In this document: one piece after another, positions 26,475 to 35,081 of the stretch
Numbering within the stretch: position 1 is the first letter of the stretch
Layout: every line of letters begins with the position of its first letter
Source of the DNA: Lysobacteraceae bacterium
GTDB taxonomy: Bacteria; Pseudomonadota; Gammaproteobacteria; Xanthomonadales; Rhodanobacteraceae
Direction of reading: 5' to 3'
DNA: 35,081 nt
Assembly: GCA_028870665.1 (NCBI GenBank)
Contig: JAGWPB010000029.1
Coordinates: forward strand, 1-35,081
Notes under the pieces: generated by a model
What the model was told of the DNA's origin: nothing
The model's input: only the letters and a program-made list of their open reading frames with translations
The model's database searches: none
Program-made: the position numbers and the translations under genes

Positions 26475-26518
26475 GGCGGGCGCGGCCGGTGCGCGCGGCT
26501 GCGTGCACCGCGCATGAA

Positions 26519-26546
26519 CCGCGGCCTGGCCCGGGCGCCGCCGCGG
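26519..26546 (+). terminator. hairpin after speD
   Basis: CCGCGGC at 26519-26525 pairs with GCCGCGG at 26540-26546 around a 14-nt loop, 45 bp past the speD stop. No U-tract follows. It just precedes the palindrome that may control adc. Confidence 0.33.
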
Positions 26547-26552
26547 GAACTT

Positions 26553-26568
26553 TGTGCAGCGCAGCACA
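26553..26568. promoter_or_regulatory. CRP/Clp-shaped palindrome upstream of the adc operon
   Basis: TGTGC-AGCGCA-GCACA has the exact geometry of a CRP-family site (consensus TGTGA-N6-TCACA), with one symmetric change per arm. It ends 33 bp before the adc ATG and overlaps a CACACT hexamer (26565-26570) that could be the -10. If so, bound protein would repress. The clp gene lies 1.1 kb away. Binding is inference. Confidence 0.45.
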
Positions 26569-26601
26569 CTCTGATCCGGTGACCCCCTGAAGGAGCACCG
26601 G

Positions 26602-27342
26602 ATGAAGACCACCGAGGTGAAACAGCGCGCTTTCGCGATGCCGCTGACCAGTCCGTCCTATCCGCGCGGACCGTACCGCTTCATCAATCGCGAATTCTTC
26701 GTCGTCACCTACCGCACCGACCCCGTCGCGCTGCGCGCGATGGTGCCCGAGCCCCTCCTGCCGGCCGGCGATCTGGTCAAGTTCGAGTTCATCCGCATGC
26801 CCGATTCGACCGGCTTCGGCGCCTACACCGAGTCCGGCCAGGTGGTTCCGGTGACCTTGAAGGGCAAGCCCGGCACCTACCAGATCGCGATGTACCTCGA
26901 CGACGAGTCGCCGATCGCCGGCGGCCGCGAGATCTGGGGCTTTCCGAAGAAACTGGCCAAGCCGCATCTGCGCGTCGAGGCCGACACCCTGCTCGGCACG
27001 CTCGACTACGGCCCGGTGCGCATCGCCACCGGCAGCATGGGCTACAAGCACCGCGCGCTGGACGCGAAGCAGGTGCTGGCCGGCCTGCGGCAGCCCAATT
27101 ATCTGCTCAAGATCATCCCCGACGTCGACTGCTCGCCGCGCATCTGCGAACTGGTCGAGTACGGTCTCGACGATCTCGTGGTCAAGGGCGCCTGGGAAGG
27201 CCCGGCGGCGCTGGAACTGCATGCGCACGCGCTGGCCCCGGTGGCGGCGCTGCCGGTGCTGGAGGTGATTTCCGGCGCGCACATCCTCACCGACCTCACC
27301 CTCGGGCTGGGCCGCGTGGTGCACGACTACCTCAAGCGCTGA
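26602..27342 (+). CDS. adc: acetoacetate decarboxylase
   Basis: Decarboxylates acetoacetate to acetone and CO2 through a Schiff base. 246 residues. [13 protein letters not shown] (109-121) contains Lys116, matching the catalytic Lys115 of Clostridium acetobutylicum, next to Lys117. Glu77 in YTESGQ matches the gating Glu76. AAGGAG at 26590-26595, 6 nt before the ATG, is a strong ribosome binding site. The next gene is a 3-hydroxybutyrate dehydrogenase, which produces acetoacetate, so both act on the same metabolite. Many ADC-like proteins do other chemistry, but both active-site residues and the context support true activity. Confidence 0.93.
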   Translation: MKTTEVKQRAFAMPLTSPSYPRGPYRFINREFFVVTYRTDPVALRAMVPEPLLPAGDLVKFEFIRMPDSTGFGAYTESGQVVPVTLKGKPGTYQIAMYLDDESPIAGGREIWGFPKKLAKPHLRVEADTLLGTLDYGPVRIATGSMGYKHRALDAKQVLAGLRQPNYLLKIIPDVDCSPRICELVEYGLDDLVVKGAWEGPAALELHAHALAPVAALPVLEVISGAHILTDLTLGLGRVVHDYLKR

Positions 27343-27404
27343 GCCGCCGGCGAGCGGTTTTCGCAGGCGACCCGCGTCGCCCAACCCTGCACAAGGAGCA
27401 CATC

Positions 27405-28199
27405 ATGAACATGACTCTCAGCCTCAAGGGCAAGACCGCGCTGATCACCGGCGCCGCCAGCGGCATCGGCAGGAACATGGCCGAGGTGTTCGCCCGCGCC
27501 GGCGCGGCGGTGGTGATCGCCGACCTCAACCAGGACGGCGCCGACGCCACCGCCAAGGAGATCGTCAGTGCCGGCGGCAAGGCCATCGGCATCGCGATGA
27601 ACGTCACCGACGAGGCCGCGGTCAACGCCGGCTTCGAGCGCGCGGTCAAGGCCCTGGGCCCGATCGACATCCTGGTGTCCAACGCCGGCATCCAGATCGT
27701 CAATCCGATCGAGAACTACGCCTTCGCCGACTGGAAGAAGATGCTGGCGATCCATCTCGACGGCGCCTTCCTCACTACCAAGGCGGCGTTGCGCAGCATG
27801 TACGCCGGCGATCGCGGCGGCGTGGTGATCTACATGGGCTCGGTGCATTCGCACGAGGCCTCCAAGCTGAAGAGCGCCTATGTCGCCGCCAAGCACGGTC
27901 TGCTCGGCCTGGCCAAGGTGCTGGCCAAGGAAGGCGCCGCGCACAACGTGCGCGCGCACGTGATCTGCCCCGGCTTCGTGCGCACGCCGCTGGTCGACAA
28001 GCAGATCCCCGAACAGGCGAAGGAGCTCGGCATCAGCGAGGCCGACGTGATCCGGAACGTGATGCTCAAGGACACCGTCGATGGCGCGTTCACCACGGTC
28101 GACGACGTCGCCGACGTGGCCCTGTTCCTGGCCGCGTTCCCCAGCGCCGCGCTGACCGGGCAGTCGATCGTGGTCAGCCACGGCTGGTTCATGCAATGA
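27405..28199 (+). CDS. bdhA: 3-hydroxybutyrate dehydrogenase (SDR)
   Basis: Oxidises 3-hydroxybutyrate to acetoacetate with NAD. 264 residues. TGAASGIG (15-22) binds the cofactor, with Asp40 after the second strand indicating NAD. The catalytic residues are Ser146, Tyr159 and Lys163 in SAYVAAKHG. The substrate-binding pattern of this subfamily is visible as Gln97 (NAGIQIVN), His148 and Lys154. AAGGAG 9 nt before ATG 27405 is the ribosome binding site. It lies 62 bp after adc, and its stop overlaps the start of the patatin gene (ATGA at 28196-28199), so the last two genes are coupled. Confidence 0.93.
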   Translation: MNMTLSLKGKTALITGAASGIGRNMAEVFARAGAAVVIADLNQDGADATAKEIVSAGGKAIGIAMNVTDEAAVNAGFERAVKALGPIDILVSNAGIQIVNPIENYAFADWKKMLAIHLDGAFLTTKAALRSMYAGDRGGVVIYMGSVHSHEASKLKSAYVAAKHGLLGLAKVLAKEGAAHNVRAHVICPGFVRTPLVDKQIPEQAKELGISEADVIRNVMLKDTVDGAFTTVDDVADVALFLAAFPSAALTGQSIVVSHGWFMQ

Positions 28200-29545
28200 G
28201 CGCGCGCGCACCGCGCCGGCCGACCGGCCGCAAATCGGCAGCGCGTCCGGCGCCGCCGCGGAAAGCCGCCGCCGTCGGCAAACGGACGCCGGGCAAGGCC
28301 GCCACCGGCGCCGAGGCGCGTCCGAACGCTGCGGCGAAGCGGGCTCCGGTCCGCAAGCCGCGGGCTGCCGCGCCCGCGGTGGCCGAGCCGGCGAGTGCCG
28401 CGGACCGCCTGTCGCAGCGGCTGGCCGCCTACGGCGAAGTCGCGCTGGTGCTGCAGGGCGGTGGCGCGCTGGGCGCCTATCAGGCCGGCGTGGTGCAGGG
28501 CCTGGCCGAGGCCGGCATCCAGCCGACCTGGGTCGCCGGCATTTCGATCGGCGCCATCCACTGCGCGTTGATCGCCGGCAATCCACCGCAGCGACGTGCC
28601 GCGCGCCTGCGCGAATTCTGGGACCGGGTGACGCGTCCGCCGCTGCTGCCGGCGACGCCGTGGGAGCAGGAGCCCTGGCTGTCGCAGCTGTCGCCGGAAG
28701 CCCTGCGCTGGGTCGCGCCCCTGCAGAGCCTGCGCGCGCTGGCCGAGGGGCAGCGCGGCTTTTTCGTGCCGCGCCCGCTGCCCGGCCAGGGGCCCGAGCA
28801 GGCCAGCGTCTACGACACCGCGCCGCTGCGCGCGACGCTCGAGGAACTGGTGGATTTCGACCGCCTCAACAGCGGCGCGATGCGGGTATCGGTGGGCGCG
28901 GTCAACGTGCGCACCGGCAATTTCGAGTATTTCGACAGCAGCGAGCAACGTCTCGGCCCCGAGCATTTCATGGCCTCCGGCGCGCTGCCGCCGGGGTTTG
29001 CCGCCGTGCGCATCGGCGACGAGTACTACTGGGACGGCGGCCTGGTGTCCAACACGCCGCTGATGCAGGTGCTCGGCGGACATCCGCGGTCGCACACGCT
29101 GGTGTTCCAGGTCGACCTGTGGAGCGCGCTCGGCCAGCTGCCGCGCAGTCTGCTCGACGTGCCGGGCCGGGTGAAGGACATCCAGTATTCCAGCCGCACC
29201 CGCGCCGTGACCGATCTGCTGCAGCAGGCGCATACGCAGCGGAAGATCCTGCGCGGCCTGCTGGAGCGGGTGCCGCCGGGCCTGCGCGCCGCCGATGACC
29301 TGTGCCATGAAGTCGAGGCGATGGCACGCGACATGCGCTACAACGTCGTCCACCTGATCTATCGCGACAAGCCCTACGACGGCCAGGACAAGGATTTCCA
29401 GTTCGGCCGCGCCAGCATGCGCGCTCACTGGAACAACGGCGTCGAGGCGGTGCAACGCACCCTGCAGCATGCGCACTGGCTGGATCTGCCGACGGCCGAG
29501 CAGCCCTTCGTCACCCACGACCTGCAGCGCATGCCGAGGGCGTGA
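28196..29545 (+). CDS. patatin-like phospholipase with basic N-terminal extension (DUF3734-type)
   Basis: A 449-residue patatin-family hydrolase. The oxyanion loop [11 protein letters not shown] is at 88-98. The nucleophile is Ser117 in GISIG, and the dyad Asp is Asp280 in YWDGGLVSN. The C-terminal third (about 300-410) resembles DUF3734. Residues 1-65 are a low-complexity Arg/Lys/Ala/Pro tract, possibly a disordered binding tail. Patatin proteins of this type are found next to bdhA in polyhydroxybutyrate-accumulating bacteria, where a role at PHB granules has been suggested. Here the start overlaps the bdhA stop as ATGA, which supports a shared function. No signal peptide is present, so it acts inside the cell. 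Phospholipase activity is not shown. Confidence 0.88.
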   Translation: MSARAPRRPTGRKSAARPAPPRKAAAVGKRTPGKAATGAEARPNAAAKRAPVRKPRAAAPAVAEPASAADRLSQRLAAYGEVALVLQGGGALGAYQAGVVQGLAEAGIQPTWVAGISIGAIHCALIAGNPPQRRAARLREFWDRVTRPPLLPATPWEQEPWLSQLSPEALRWVAPLQSLRALAEGQRGFFVPRPLPGQGPEQASVYDTAPLRATLEELVDFDRLNSGAMRVSVGAVNVRTGNFEYFDSSEQRLGPEHFMASGALPPGFAAVRIGDEYYWDGGLVSNTPLMQVLGGHPRSHTLVFQVDLWSALGQLPRSLLDVPGRVKDIQYSSRTRAVTDLLQQAHTQRKILRGLLERVPPGLRAADDLCHEVEAMARDMRYNVVHLIYRDKPYDGQDKDFQFGRASMRAHWNNGVEAVQRTLQHAHWLDLPTAEQPFVTHDLQRMPRA

Positions 29546-29616
29546 CGGCCGCCGGCGGTCGCCGCGGCGCGCGAACCGGCGTCGCCGCGGCGTATCCGTT
29601 CGCGGCGCGGACGCGC

Positions 29617-29622
29617 TACGCT
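29617..29622 (+). promoter_or_regulatory. candidate -10 element of the c-di-GMP sensor gene
   Basis: TACGCT lies 50 nt before the ATG at 29673, in the 127-bp gap after the patatin gene. No -35 is visible. Confidence 0.25.
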
Positions 29623-29672
29623 GCGGCGGCGCCCGCGCACCGCTCTCGCGGCGGCGGTCGCCGGGGGTGGGC

Positions 29673-32600
29673 ATGGACGAACCGATCGATCCGCCTGAGA
29701 TACCCGCGCTGCTCGTGCTGACGGCCGAGGAAGCGGAGGCGCTGGCACGCCATGCCGGAGTGCTGACTGCGCGCGCCGCGGCTTGCGGCCGCGACCACGT
29801 CGCCGCCCTGGCGCAGCAGCCCGAGCTGGCGCAGGTGCTGGCGGGGCGCGATCCGGTGCAGCTGGCGGCGCAGTTCGCGGCGCATTACCGGGCCCTGCTC
29901 ACGACGGCCTATGACGCCGGCCGTCGCGAGGCGCTGCAGCAGCTGGGCGCGCGCCATCTGCAACTGGGCGTCGACGACCGCTGGCTGGTGTTGACCAATA
30001 CGCGATTCATGCAGGACCTCGGCGCCGGCGTCCAGCAGCTGGCATTGCCGGCCGCCGCCGCCGCCGCGCTCGGCCGCGGCCTGGACAAGCGTTGCCGGCT
30101 CGACCTGCACTGGATGCTGGAAGGCCATGCCGCCGCCGAGGCGGATCGACTGGCCACGCGCGAGGCGTTTTACGGCGCTCTGGCCGCGGCCAACCGGCTG
30201 TTCGCGACCGCGGCGCCGCTGGCGCCGCTGCCGGCGGTGCATGCGCAGCTGGTCGAGATGCTGGTGGCGGTGCTCGGCCTGCGGCTGGCGTGGCTGGGCT
30301 TCGTCGATCCGGTCAGCCTCGCGATCGAGCCGCTGGCGATGGCCGGGGTCGCGACGGCCTACCTGCAGGGCATCACGATCAGTGCCGATGGCGCGCGCGC
30401 GCAGGGTCGCGGCCCGTCCGGCCGCTGCGTGCGCGAGAACCGGCCGCAGCTGGCCGATGCCGGAAGCGATGCGGATTTCGAGTTCTGGCGCGCGCGCGCG
30501 TCCAGGCACGGCATCGGCGGACTGGTCGCCGCACCGCTGCGGCTGGCCGACGGCCGGCGCGGCGTGCTGGCGCTCTATCGCGCCCGCGAGCAGCGCTTCC
30601 CCGATGACATCGCCCTGCTCGCGGAGCGTCTGGCCGATGATCTTGCGGCCTACCTCGATCGTCGCGGCGAGGCCGCCACGCTGGAGCGCCTGCGCCGCTT
30701 CCAGGAGGCACTCGAGCATCTGCAGCAGGTCCTGCTGGCGCGCCCGCCGCCGCGGGCCCTGTTCGAGAGCCTGGTCAGCATCCTGCAGTCGCACACCGAC
30801 GCCTACGCCAGCTGGGTGCACGTGCCCTACGGCACCGACGGCCTGCGTGCGATCGCGGTCTGCGCGCGCGATGCGGCGATGCAGTCGATGATGCACGGCC
30901 TGCTGCTGCCGCTGGATGCCGCCGCCGGGCCGCTGTCGAGCCTGCCCGGGGTGCGCGCGTTTCTGGGCGGCACGGCGGTGGTGGCGCGCATGGTCGATGA
31001 CGCCTCGCTGCAGGCGGTCGCCGCGCGCAACGCGGCGGTGCGCGACGTGGCCGCGATCGGCTCGTGGCCGCTGTTCGGCGCCGACCCCGCGCGTCCGGTC
31101 GCGGTGTTCTCGGTCGCCGCCTGCGTGAGCGACTATTTCAACGAACCGCTGCGCCGCCTGTTCGACCAGCTCGCCGCCGGCGTGCGCGTCGCGCTGCTGC
31201 AACATGCCGATGATGTCGAGCTGCGCCGGCTGAGCTCCAGCGATGCCTTGACCGGCCTGCCCAATCGTGCCGCATTCGAGAATCACGTGCGTACACAGCT
31301 GGCGCAGTCGCTGGGGCAGGAGGCCACCCTGGCGGTGGGCATCCTCGATCTCGACGGCTTCAAGGTCTGGAATGACACCTACGGCCATGCCGCCGGCGAC
31401 GCCCTGCTGGTGACCGTGGCCGGGCGGCTGGCGCGCTGCGTGCGCGGCGCCGATCTGGTGGCGCGGCTGGGCGGCGACGAGTTCGGCCTGGCCGTGCGCA
31501 CGACCGGCGCGGACGATCTCGCCACGCTGTCGCTGCGCATTCTGCTCGCGGTCGTCGAGGGCGACCCGGAGGAGCTGGAGCGCATCTCCGGCAGTCTCGG
31601 CTGGGCCGTCGCACCCGACGGCGGGCGCGATTTCAGCGAGTTGCTGATGCACGCCGACGAGGCGATGTATGCGGCCAAGAACGGAGGGCGCGCGACCTTT
31701 CGTGTCTACGAGGGCGAAGTGGCCGCGCACGCCGAGCGCCGGCTGGCGGTGCGCCATGCTTTCCCGCTGGCCCTGGAGGGCGGCGCGATCCGGTTCTGGA
31801 TGCAGCCGGTGGCGGACCTCGCAGCGGCGCGCCTGATCGGTTTCGAGATGCTGGCACGCTGGGTCGAGGACGGCAGCGTGCGTCCCGCGGCCGCCTTCAT
31901 CGCCGAGGTCGAACGTGACCCGACGCTGGTGCGCGCGCTGGGCCGGCGCGCGTTGGCCGCGGCGCGCCGGTTGCACGATGCGCTGGCCGCCCGCGGGCGG
32001 CCGCTCAGCGTCGCGCTCAACATCGGCAGCGGTCATCTGTTGCATCCCGGCTTCAGCGACGATCTCGAGCAGCTGCTCGGGCCCGGCGCGCGCGGTATCG
32101 TCCTGGAGGTCACCGAGGCGGCGCTGATCGCGGATTTGCCGCGGGCGCAGCGCGTGCTGCAGGCGGCGCAGACGCGCGGTGCGCGCATCGCCCTCGATGA
32201 TTTCGGTTCCGGGCATCTGTCGCTGCAGCAGGCGGCGCGACTGCCGGTGGATGAACTCAAGCTCGACCGCAGCCTGATCGCCGGCCTGCCGACCGGCAGC
32301 GGCGAGTTCGCCGTGGCCAGCGCGGCGATCCTGCTGGCGCGCATGCTCGGCAAGCCGCTGGTGGCCGAGGGCATCGAGACCGGCGAGGAGCTGGAACTGT
32401 GGCTGCGCATGGGCGGCCGCTACGCGCAGGGCTACTGGCTGGGACGGCCGATGCCGGAGTCCGCGTTGCGGGACTGGATCGACGCGCTGCGCCTGCTGCC
32501 GCGGCCGACGGCCACTTCGCCGTTGCGCGATCTGATCCTGATCGGCAGCGCCCTGCAGCGGCCCGAGGCGGTGCAGGCAAGCCTGCGGCAGGGCGTCGAC

Positions 32601-32789
32601 AGCGCTCTGCTGGCCTGGTTCGAGGAGCGCGCCGGTCGCTACGGGCGGCTGCCGGCCTGGGCCGCGGCGCGGGCCGCCGTGCGCGAACTGGCCGGCAACG
32701 CGAGCCACGAAGACGTGCGTGCGGCACAGGCACAGCTGCGGATGCTGCTGGCGCAGATCGAGGCAAACTACGCGCAGGCGTCGGACTGA
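29673..32789 (+). CDS. globin-coupled GAF-GAF-GGDEF-EAL c-di-GMP enzyme
   Basis: A 1038-residue soluble sensor that makes and/or breaks c-di-GMP. Residues 15-155 look like a protoglobin sensor with His95 (GARHLQLGV) as likely haem ligand. Two GAF-like domains follow (about 165-330 and 345-510). The GGDEF domain (520-680) has intact GGDEF at 600-604 and an inhibitory site RGAD at 591-594, exactly five residues before it. The EAL domain (695-935) has EML at 725-727 instead of EAL. It keeps the metal and catalytic residues Asn783, Glu812, Asp842-Asp843, Lys863 and Glu899, so phosphodiesterase activity is plausible. Residues 951-1032 resemble a CZB domain that has lost its ligands. No membrane segment is seen. 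GGGGGTGGGC precedes ATG 29673. The gas ligand (oxygen, NO or CO) is unknown. Confidence 0.87.
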   Translation: MDEPIDPPEIPALLVLTAEEAEALARHAGVLTARAAACGRDHVAALAQQPELAQVLAGRDPVQLAAQFAAHYRALLTTAYDAGRREALQQLGARHLQLGVDDRWLVLTNTRFMQDLGAGVQQLALPAAAAAALGRGLDKRCRLDLHWMLEGHAAAEADRLATREAFYGALAAANRLFATAAPLAPLPAVHAQLVEMLVAVLGLRLAWLGFVDPVSLAIEPLAMAGVATAYLQGITISADGARAQGRGPSGRCVRENRPQLADAGSDADFEFWRARASRHGIGGLVAAPLRLADGRRGVLALYRAREQRFPDDIALLAERLADDLAAYLDRRGEAATLERLRRFQEALEHLQQVLLARPPPRALFESLVSILQSHTDAYASWVHVPYGTDGLRAIAVCARDAAMQSMMHGLLLPLDAAAGPLSSLPGVRAFLGGTAVVARMVDDASLQAVAARNAAVRDVAAIGSWPLFGADPARPVAVFSVAACVSDYFNEPLRRLFDQLAAGVRVALLQHADDVELRRLSSSDALTGLPNRAAFENHVRTQLAQSLGQEATLAVGILDLDGFKVWNDTYGHAAGDALLVTVAGRLARCVRGADLVARLGGDEFGLAVRTTGADDLATLSLRILLAVVEGDPEELERISGSLGWAVAPDGGRDFSELLMHADEAMYAAKNGGRATFRVYEGEVAAHAERRLAVRHAFPLALEGGAIRFWMQPVADLAAARLIGFEMLARWVEDGSVRPAAAFIAEVERDPTLVRALGRRALAAARRLHDALAARGRPLSVALNIGSGHLLHPGFSDDLEQLLGPGARGIVLEVTEAALIADLPRAQRVLQAAQTRGARIALDDFGSGHLSLQQAARLPVDELKLDRSLIAGLPTGSGEFAVASAAILLARMLGKPLVAEGIETGEELELWLRMGGRYAQGYWLGRPMPESALRDWIDALRLLPRPTATSPLRDLILIGSALQRPEAVQASLRQGVDSALLAWFEERAGRYGRLPAWAAARAAVRELAGNASHEDVRAAQAQLRMLLAQIEANYAQASD

Positions 32790-32792
32790 CGT

Positions 32793-32815
32793 CCGGCGCA
32801 CCGCCGCCGCGCCGG
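32793..32815. terminator. hairpin between the sensor gene and the converging repeat gene
   Basis: CCGGCGC at 32793-32799 pairs perfectly with GCGCCGG at 32809-32815 around 9 nt. It lies 4 bp past the sensor stop in a 54-bp convergent gap. No U-tract follows, so bidirectional termination is only likely. Confidence 0.4.
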
Positions 32816-32843
32816 GCAGCGGTGCCAGGTGGCGCGCGGCCGG

Positions 32844-35081
32844 CTACAGCGCGATCGGCGGCCGGCCCGCGGCGGCGAGCTTGCGGTTGAGCGCCTGCAG
32901 CGGCGGCCCGGTCAGGGCGCGCCAGTGCGTCAGCGTCGTGCCCAGCGCCGTGTGCGCCAGCGCGTAGCCGCTGCGCGCATCGGCGGTCGGCGCCACGTCG
33001 GCCGCGTCCACCGCCTTGTCCAGCGCCGCCAGCCGGTGCTCCAGCGCGCGCAGACTGTTTTCGTGGTCGATCGGCGCGCCCATCGAGTTGCGCGGATCGG
33101 CGTGCAGCGGCAGATCGGTCAGGGCGCGCAGATCACGGTCGTAGCCGAGCAGCTCGGCTCTCAGCGCGGGTGCCGTCGCGGCCCGCGCGAGCAGCGCGGC
33201 ATGCAGTGTCCCGGCCTGCTTCAGCGCCGCCGCGACCGCGGCGCGGTCGGCCTCGATGCGCCGCGCCAGCGCGAACTGCGCGGCGTAGTCGGTGGCGGTC
33301 ATGCCCTGCACGCGCGGGTCGGGCACGAGCGTGAGCGATTGCGTCAGCGAATGGCCGTCGACATCCAGCGTGATCCGGTAGGTTCCCGGCGGCGCCCACA
33401 CGCCGCTGCTCCACACACCCTCGTCGCCGGCCAGCGGCGCGGGCGCGGCGTAGCGCAGGTCCCAGACGAAGCGGTGCAGGCCCGCCGTGGTGGCCAGCGC
33501 GATCGGTGGCACGATCCAGCCGGGCGCGATCTGGATCGTGGCGAGATCGGGTGCCGGCACCTTGTCGCTGCTGCGGTAGCGGCGCACGAGCCGGCCCGCC
33601 GCATCGGTGATCGTCAGCGTGACCGACTTCGCCGTCGCCGGCAGCGCATAGTCGAGATAGGCGCCGTCCGGCGGATTGGCGCCGCGCGGCTCGCTCATCG
33701 GCAGCGGCGTGCCGGTGAAGCCCTCGGGGCGCACGCGATCGGCGACGGCCGGCGCGAACAGATACGCCCCGCGCGCGGCGACGGCGGTCGCCATCTGCCG
33801 CAGCGGGGTGATGTCGTCCATGATCCAGAAGCCGCGGCCGTGGGTGGCGATCACCAGGTCGTCGTTCTTGACCACCAGGTCGCGCACCGAGGTCACCGGC
33901 AGGTTCTGCGTCAGCGGCTGCCAGTGATCGCCGTCGTCGAAGGACACGAACACGCCGCGTTCGGTGCCGGCGTAGAGCAGGCCCGGCGTCACCGGATCGG
34001 CACGCACCACGTTGACGAAATCGCCGTCGGGGATGCCGGCGACGATCGCCTGCCAGGTCTTGCCGCCGTCGTGCGTGCGCCAGATGTAGGGATTGCGGTC
34101 GTCGAGGCGATGGCGATCGACGGACACGTAGGCGCTGGCGTCGTCGAAGGCCGAAGCGTCGATGTTGCCGACCTTGGACCACGGCGTCAGCGCCGGCGGC
34201 GTGACGTTGCTCCAGTGCGCGCCGCCGTCGCGAGTCACCCAGACCCGGCCGTCGTCGGTGCCGGCCCAGATGAGTTGGGCGGCGCGCGGCGAGGGTGCGA
34301 TGCTGTAGACCACGCCGCGGCGCGGTCCCGGCACCGGGCTGTCCTTGGCGGTGACCGTATCGAGATTGGCCGGCACGCCGGGATCCTCACGGGTCAGATC
34401 GGGGCTGATCGCGGTCCAGTGCGCACCGCCGTCGGTGGTGCGGAAGATGCGCTGGTTGCCGAAGTACAGCGCCCTGGGATCGGCCGCCGAGAACACCAGC
34501 GGCAGCGTCCAGGTCACGCGGTAGGTGCCGGGCAGGGCGAGCGTCGGATCGACCGACTGCGTCTGCCGGGTCTTGAGATCGAGCTTGTCGACGGTGCCGC
34601 CGTAGACGATGTCGGGATCCCCCGGATCGGGCGCGACCATGCCGCTCTCGCCGCCGGCCCGGGTCTCGTGGAACTGCATCATGCTGATGCCGTCGATGGT
34701 GCCGGTGCGGCTGGGCACGCAGGCCGCGCCGGAGTCCTGCTGCGCGCCGCAGACGCGGTACGGGAAGCGGTTGTCGGTGACCACGTGGTACATCTGCGCG
34801 GTCGGCTGGTTGTACCAGCTCGACCAGACCTTGCCGCCGTCGACCGAGACCACCGCGCCCTGGTCGACACCGAGGATGCGGTGCGCCGGATCGGCCGGAT
34901 CGATCCACAGCACGTGGTAATCGTCGCCGCCGGGCGCGCCCTTGATCGGCACGAAGGTCTTGCCGCCGTCGCGCGACTCGTACAGCGCGGTGTTGGCCGC
35001 GTAGATCCGGTTCGCGTCGCGCGGATCGACGGTGATGCCGCCGAAGTACCAGCCGCGCTGCCAGACGCGCACGTCGCTGCT
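32844..35081 (-). CDS. BNR/sortilin-like repeat protein (partial, 5' end outside window)
   Basis: The C-terminal 745 residues of a large protein whose start lies beyond the right edge. The first part is a beta-propeller built from Asp-box (BNR) repeats: SRDGGKTF, SVDGGKVW, TTDGGAHW, TRDGGAHW, THDGGKTW and the variant SFDDGDHW. Strands such as YAGTERGVF lie between them. This matches the VPS10/sortilin-type sialidase fold that is often annotated glycosyl hydrolase. After the propeller comes a beta-sandwich-like region (with WDLRYA and GTYRITL) and an alpha-helical C-terminus of about 150 residues. No catalytic residues can be assigned. Related proteins are usually secreted, but the signal region is not visible here. 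Confidence 0.85.
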   Translation of the reverse strand, partial: SSDVRVWQRGWYFGGITVDPRDANRIYAANTALYESRDGGKTFVPIKGAPGGDDYHVLWIDPADPAHRILGVDQGAVVSVDGGKVWSSWYNQPTAQMYHVVTDNRFPYRVCGAQQDSGAACVPSRTGTIDGISMMQFHETRAGGESGMVAPDPGDPDIVYGGTVDKLDLKTRQTQSVDPTLALPGTYRVTWTLPLVFSAADPRALYFGNQRIFRTTDGGAHWTAISPDLTREDPGVPANLDTVTAKDSPVPGPRRGVVYSIAPSPRAAQLIWAGTDDGRVWVTRDGGAHWSNVTPPALTPWSKVGNIDASAFDDASAYVSVDRHRLDDRNPYIWRTHDGGKTWQAIVAGIPDGDFVNVVRADPVTPGLLYAGTERGVFVSFDDGDHWQPLTQNLPVTSVRDLVVKNDDLVIATHGRGFWIMDDITPLRQMATAVAARGAYLFAPAVADRVRPEGFTGTPLPMSEPRGANPPDGAYLDYALPATAKSVTLTITDAAGRLVRRYRSSDKVPAPDLATIQIAPGWIVPPIALATTAGLHRFVWDLRYAAPAPLAGDEGVWSSGVWAPPGTYRITLDVDGHSLTQSLTLVPDPRVQGMTATDYAAQFALARRIEADRAAVAAALKQAGTLHAALLARAATAPALRAELLGYDRDLRALTDLPLHADPRNSMGAPIDHENSLRALEHRLAALDKAVDAADVAPTADARSGYALAHTALGTTLTHWRALTGPPLQALNRKLAAAGRPPIAL

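Noticed and set aside
29616-32801. A 3.2-kb open frame on the minus strand opposite the c-di-GMP sensor gene
   Set aside because: It mirrors the sensor gene exactly, reads as Gln/Arg/Ala-rich filler and has no recognisable domain or start signal.

Overview
The window is a gene-dense, high-GC stretch of a gammaproteobacterial chromosome. Gene content and order point to the Xanthomonadales (Lysobacterales). The evidence is a trpG-trpD...trpC-HAD run, a Crp-like regulator that looks like Xanthomonas Clp divergent from an E. coli-type speD, a TopA with a Lys/Ala-rich tail, and a Y-family polymerase starting with a DFNSYFASVEQ motif. Rhodanobacteraceae or a relative is my guess; no rRNA or other phylogenetic marker is present to settle it. 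I found no tRNA, rRNA, CRISPR array, intact insertion sequence or prophage.

Layout. 1-2374: the start of an atypical SDR/epimerase gene on the minus strand, then a Y-family DNA polymerase overlapping a small ABM-fold protein. 2375-3846: a less GC-rich island with a gene-free stretch and a Xre/MbcA/ParS-RES toxin-antitoxin pair. 3902-9026 (minus): an orphan AMP-ligase, topA and a GT9 glycosyltransferase. 9258-12494: an SDR, gpmI (minus) and a secreted 18-residue-repeat protein predicted to form a beta-solenoid. 12528-15908 (minus): an ICMT-like membrane methyltransferase, a membrane-anchored serine hydrolase and a type II NADH dehydrogenase. 16084-20206: trpG, trpD, an inserted zinc-ribbon SAM methyltransferase, trpC and a HAD phosphatase. 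20271-24686: a FAAH-like amidase, a small secreted protein, folE-sua5 and queF. 24766-26474: clp and speD, divergent. 26602-29545: adc-bdhA-patatin, a probable polyhydroxybutyrate/acetoacetate operon. 29673-32789: a 1038-residue globin-GAF-GAF-GGDEF-EAL c-di-GMP sensor enzyme. 32844-35081: the 3' part of a BNR/sortilin-like repeat protein.

How parts fit together. FolE feeds both folate and queuosine synthesis, QueF does the preQ0 reduction and Sua5 makes t6A, so 22278-24686 is a tRNA-modification neighbourhood. Clp in Xanthomonas is a c-di-GMP-responsive regulator. Here it lies near a CRP-shaped palindrome in front of the adc operon, and that operon is followed by a gas-sensing c-di-GMP enzyme. 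A Clp/c-di-GMP link to carbon-storage metabolism is therefore a testable idea, not a demonstrated one.

The best candidates for something undescribed are the methyltransferase embedded in the trp cluster, the solenoid repeat protein, the sensor enzyme with an apparently ligand-less CZB-like tail, and H1-like Lys/Ala tails on three unrelated proteins. All calls come from reading the sequence; no alignment or database search was run.
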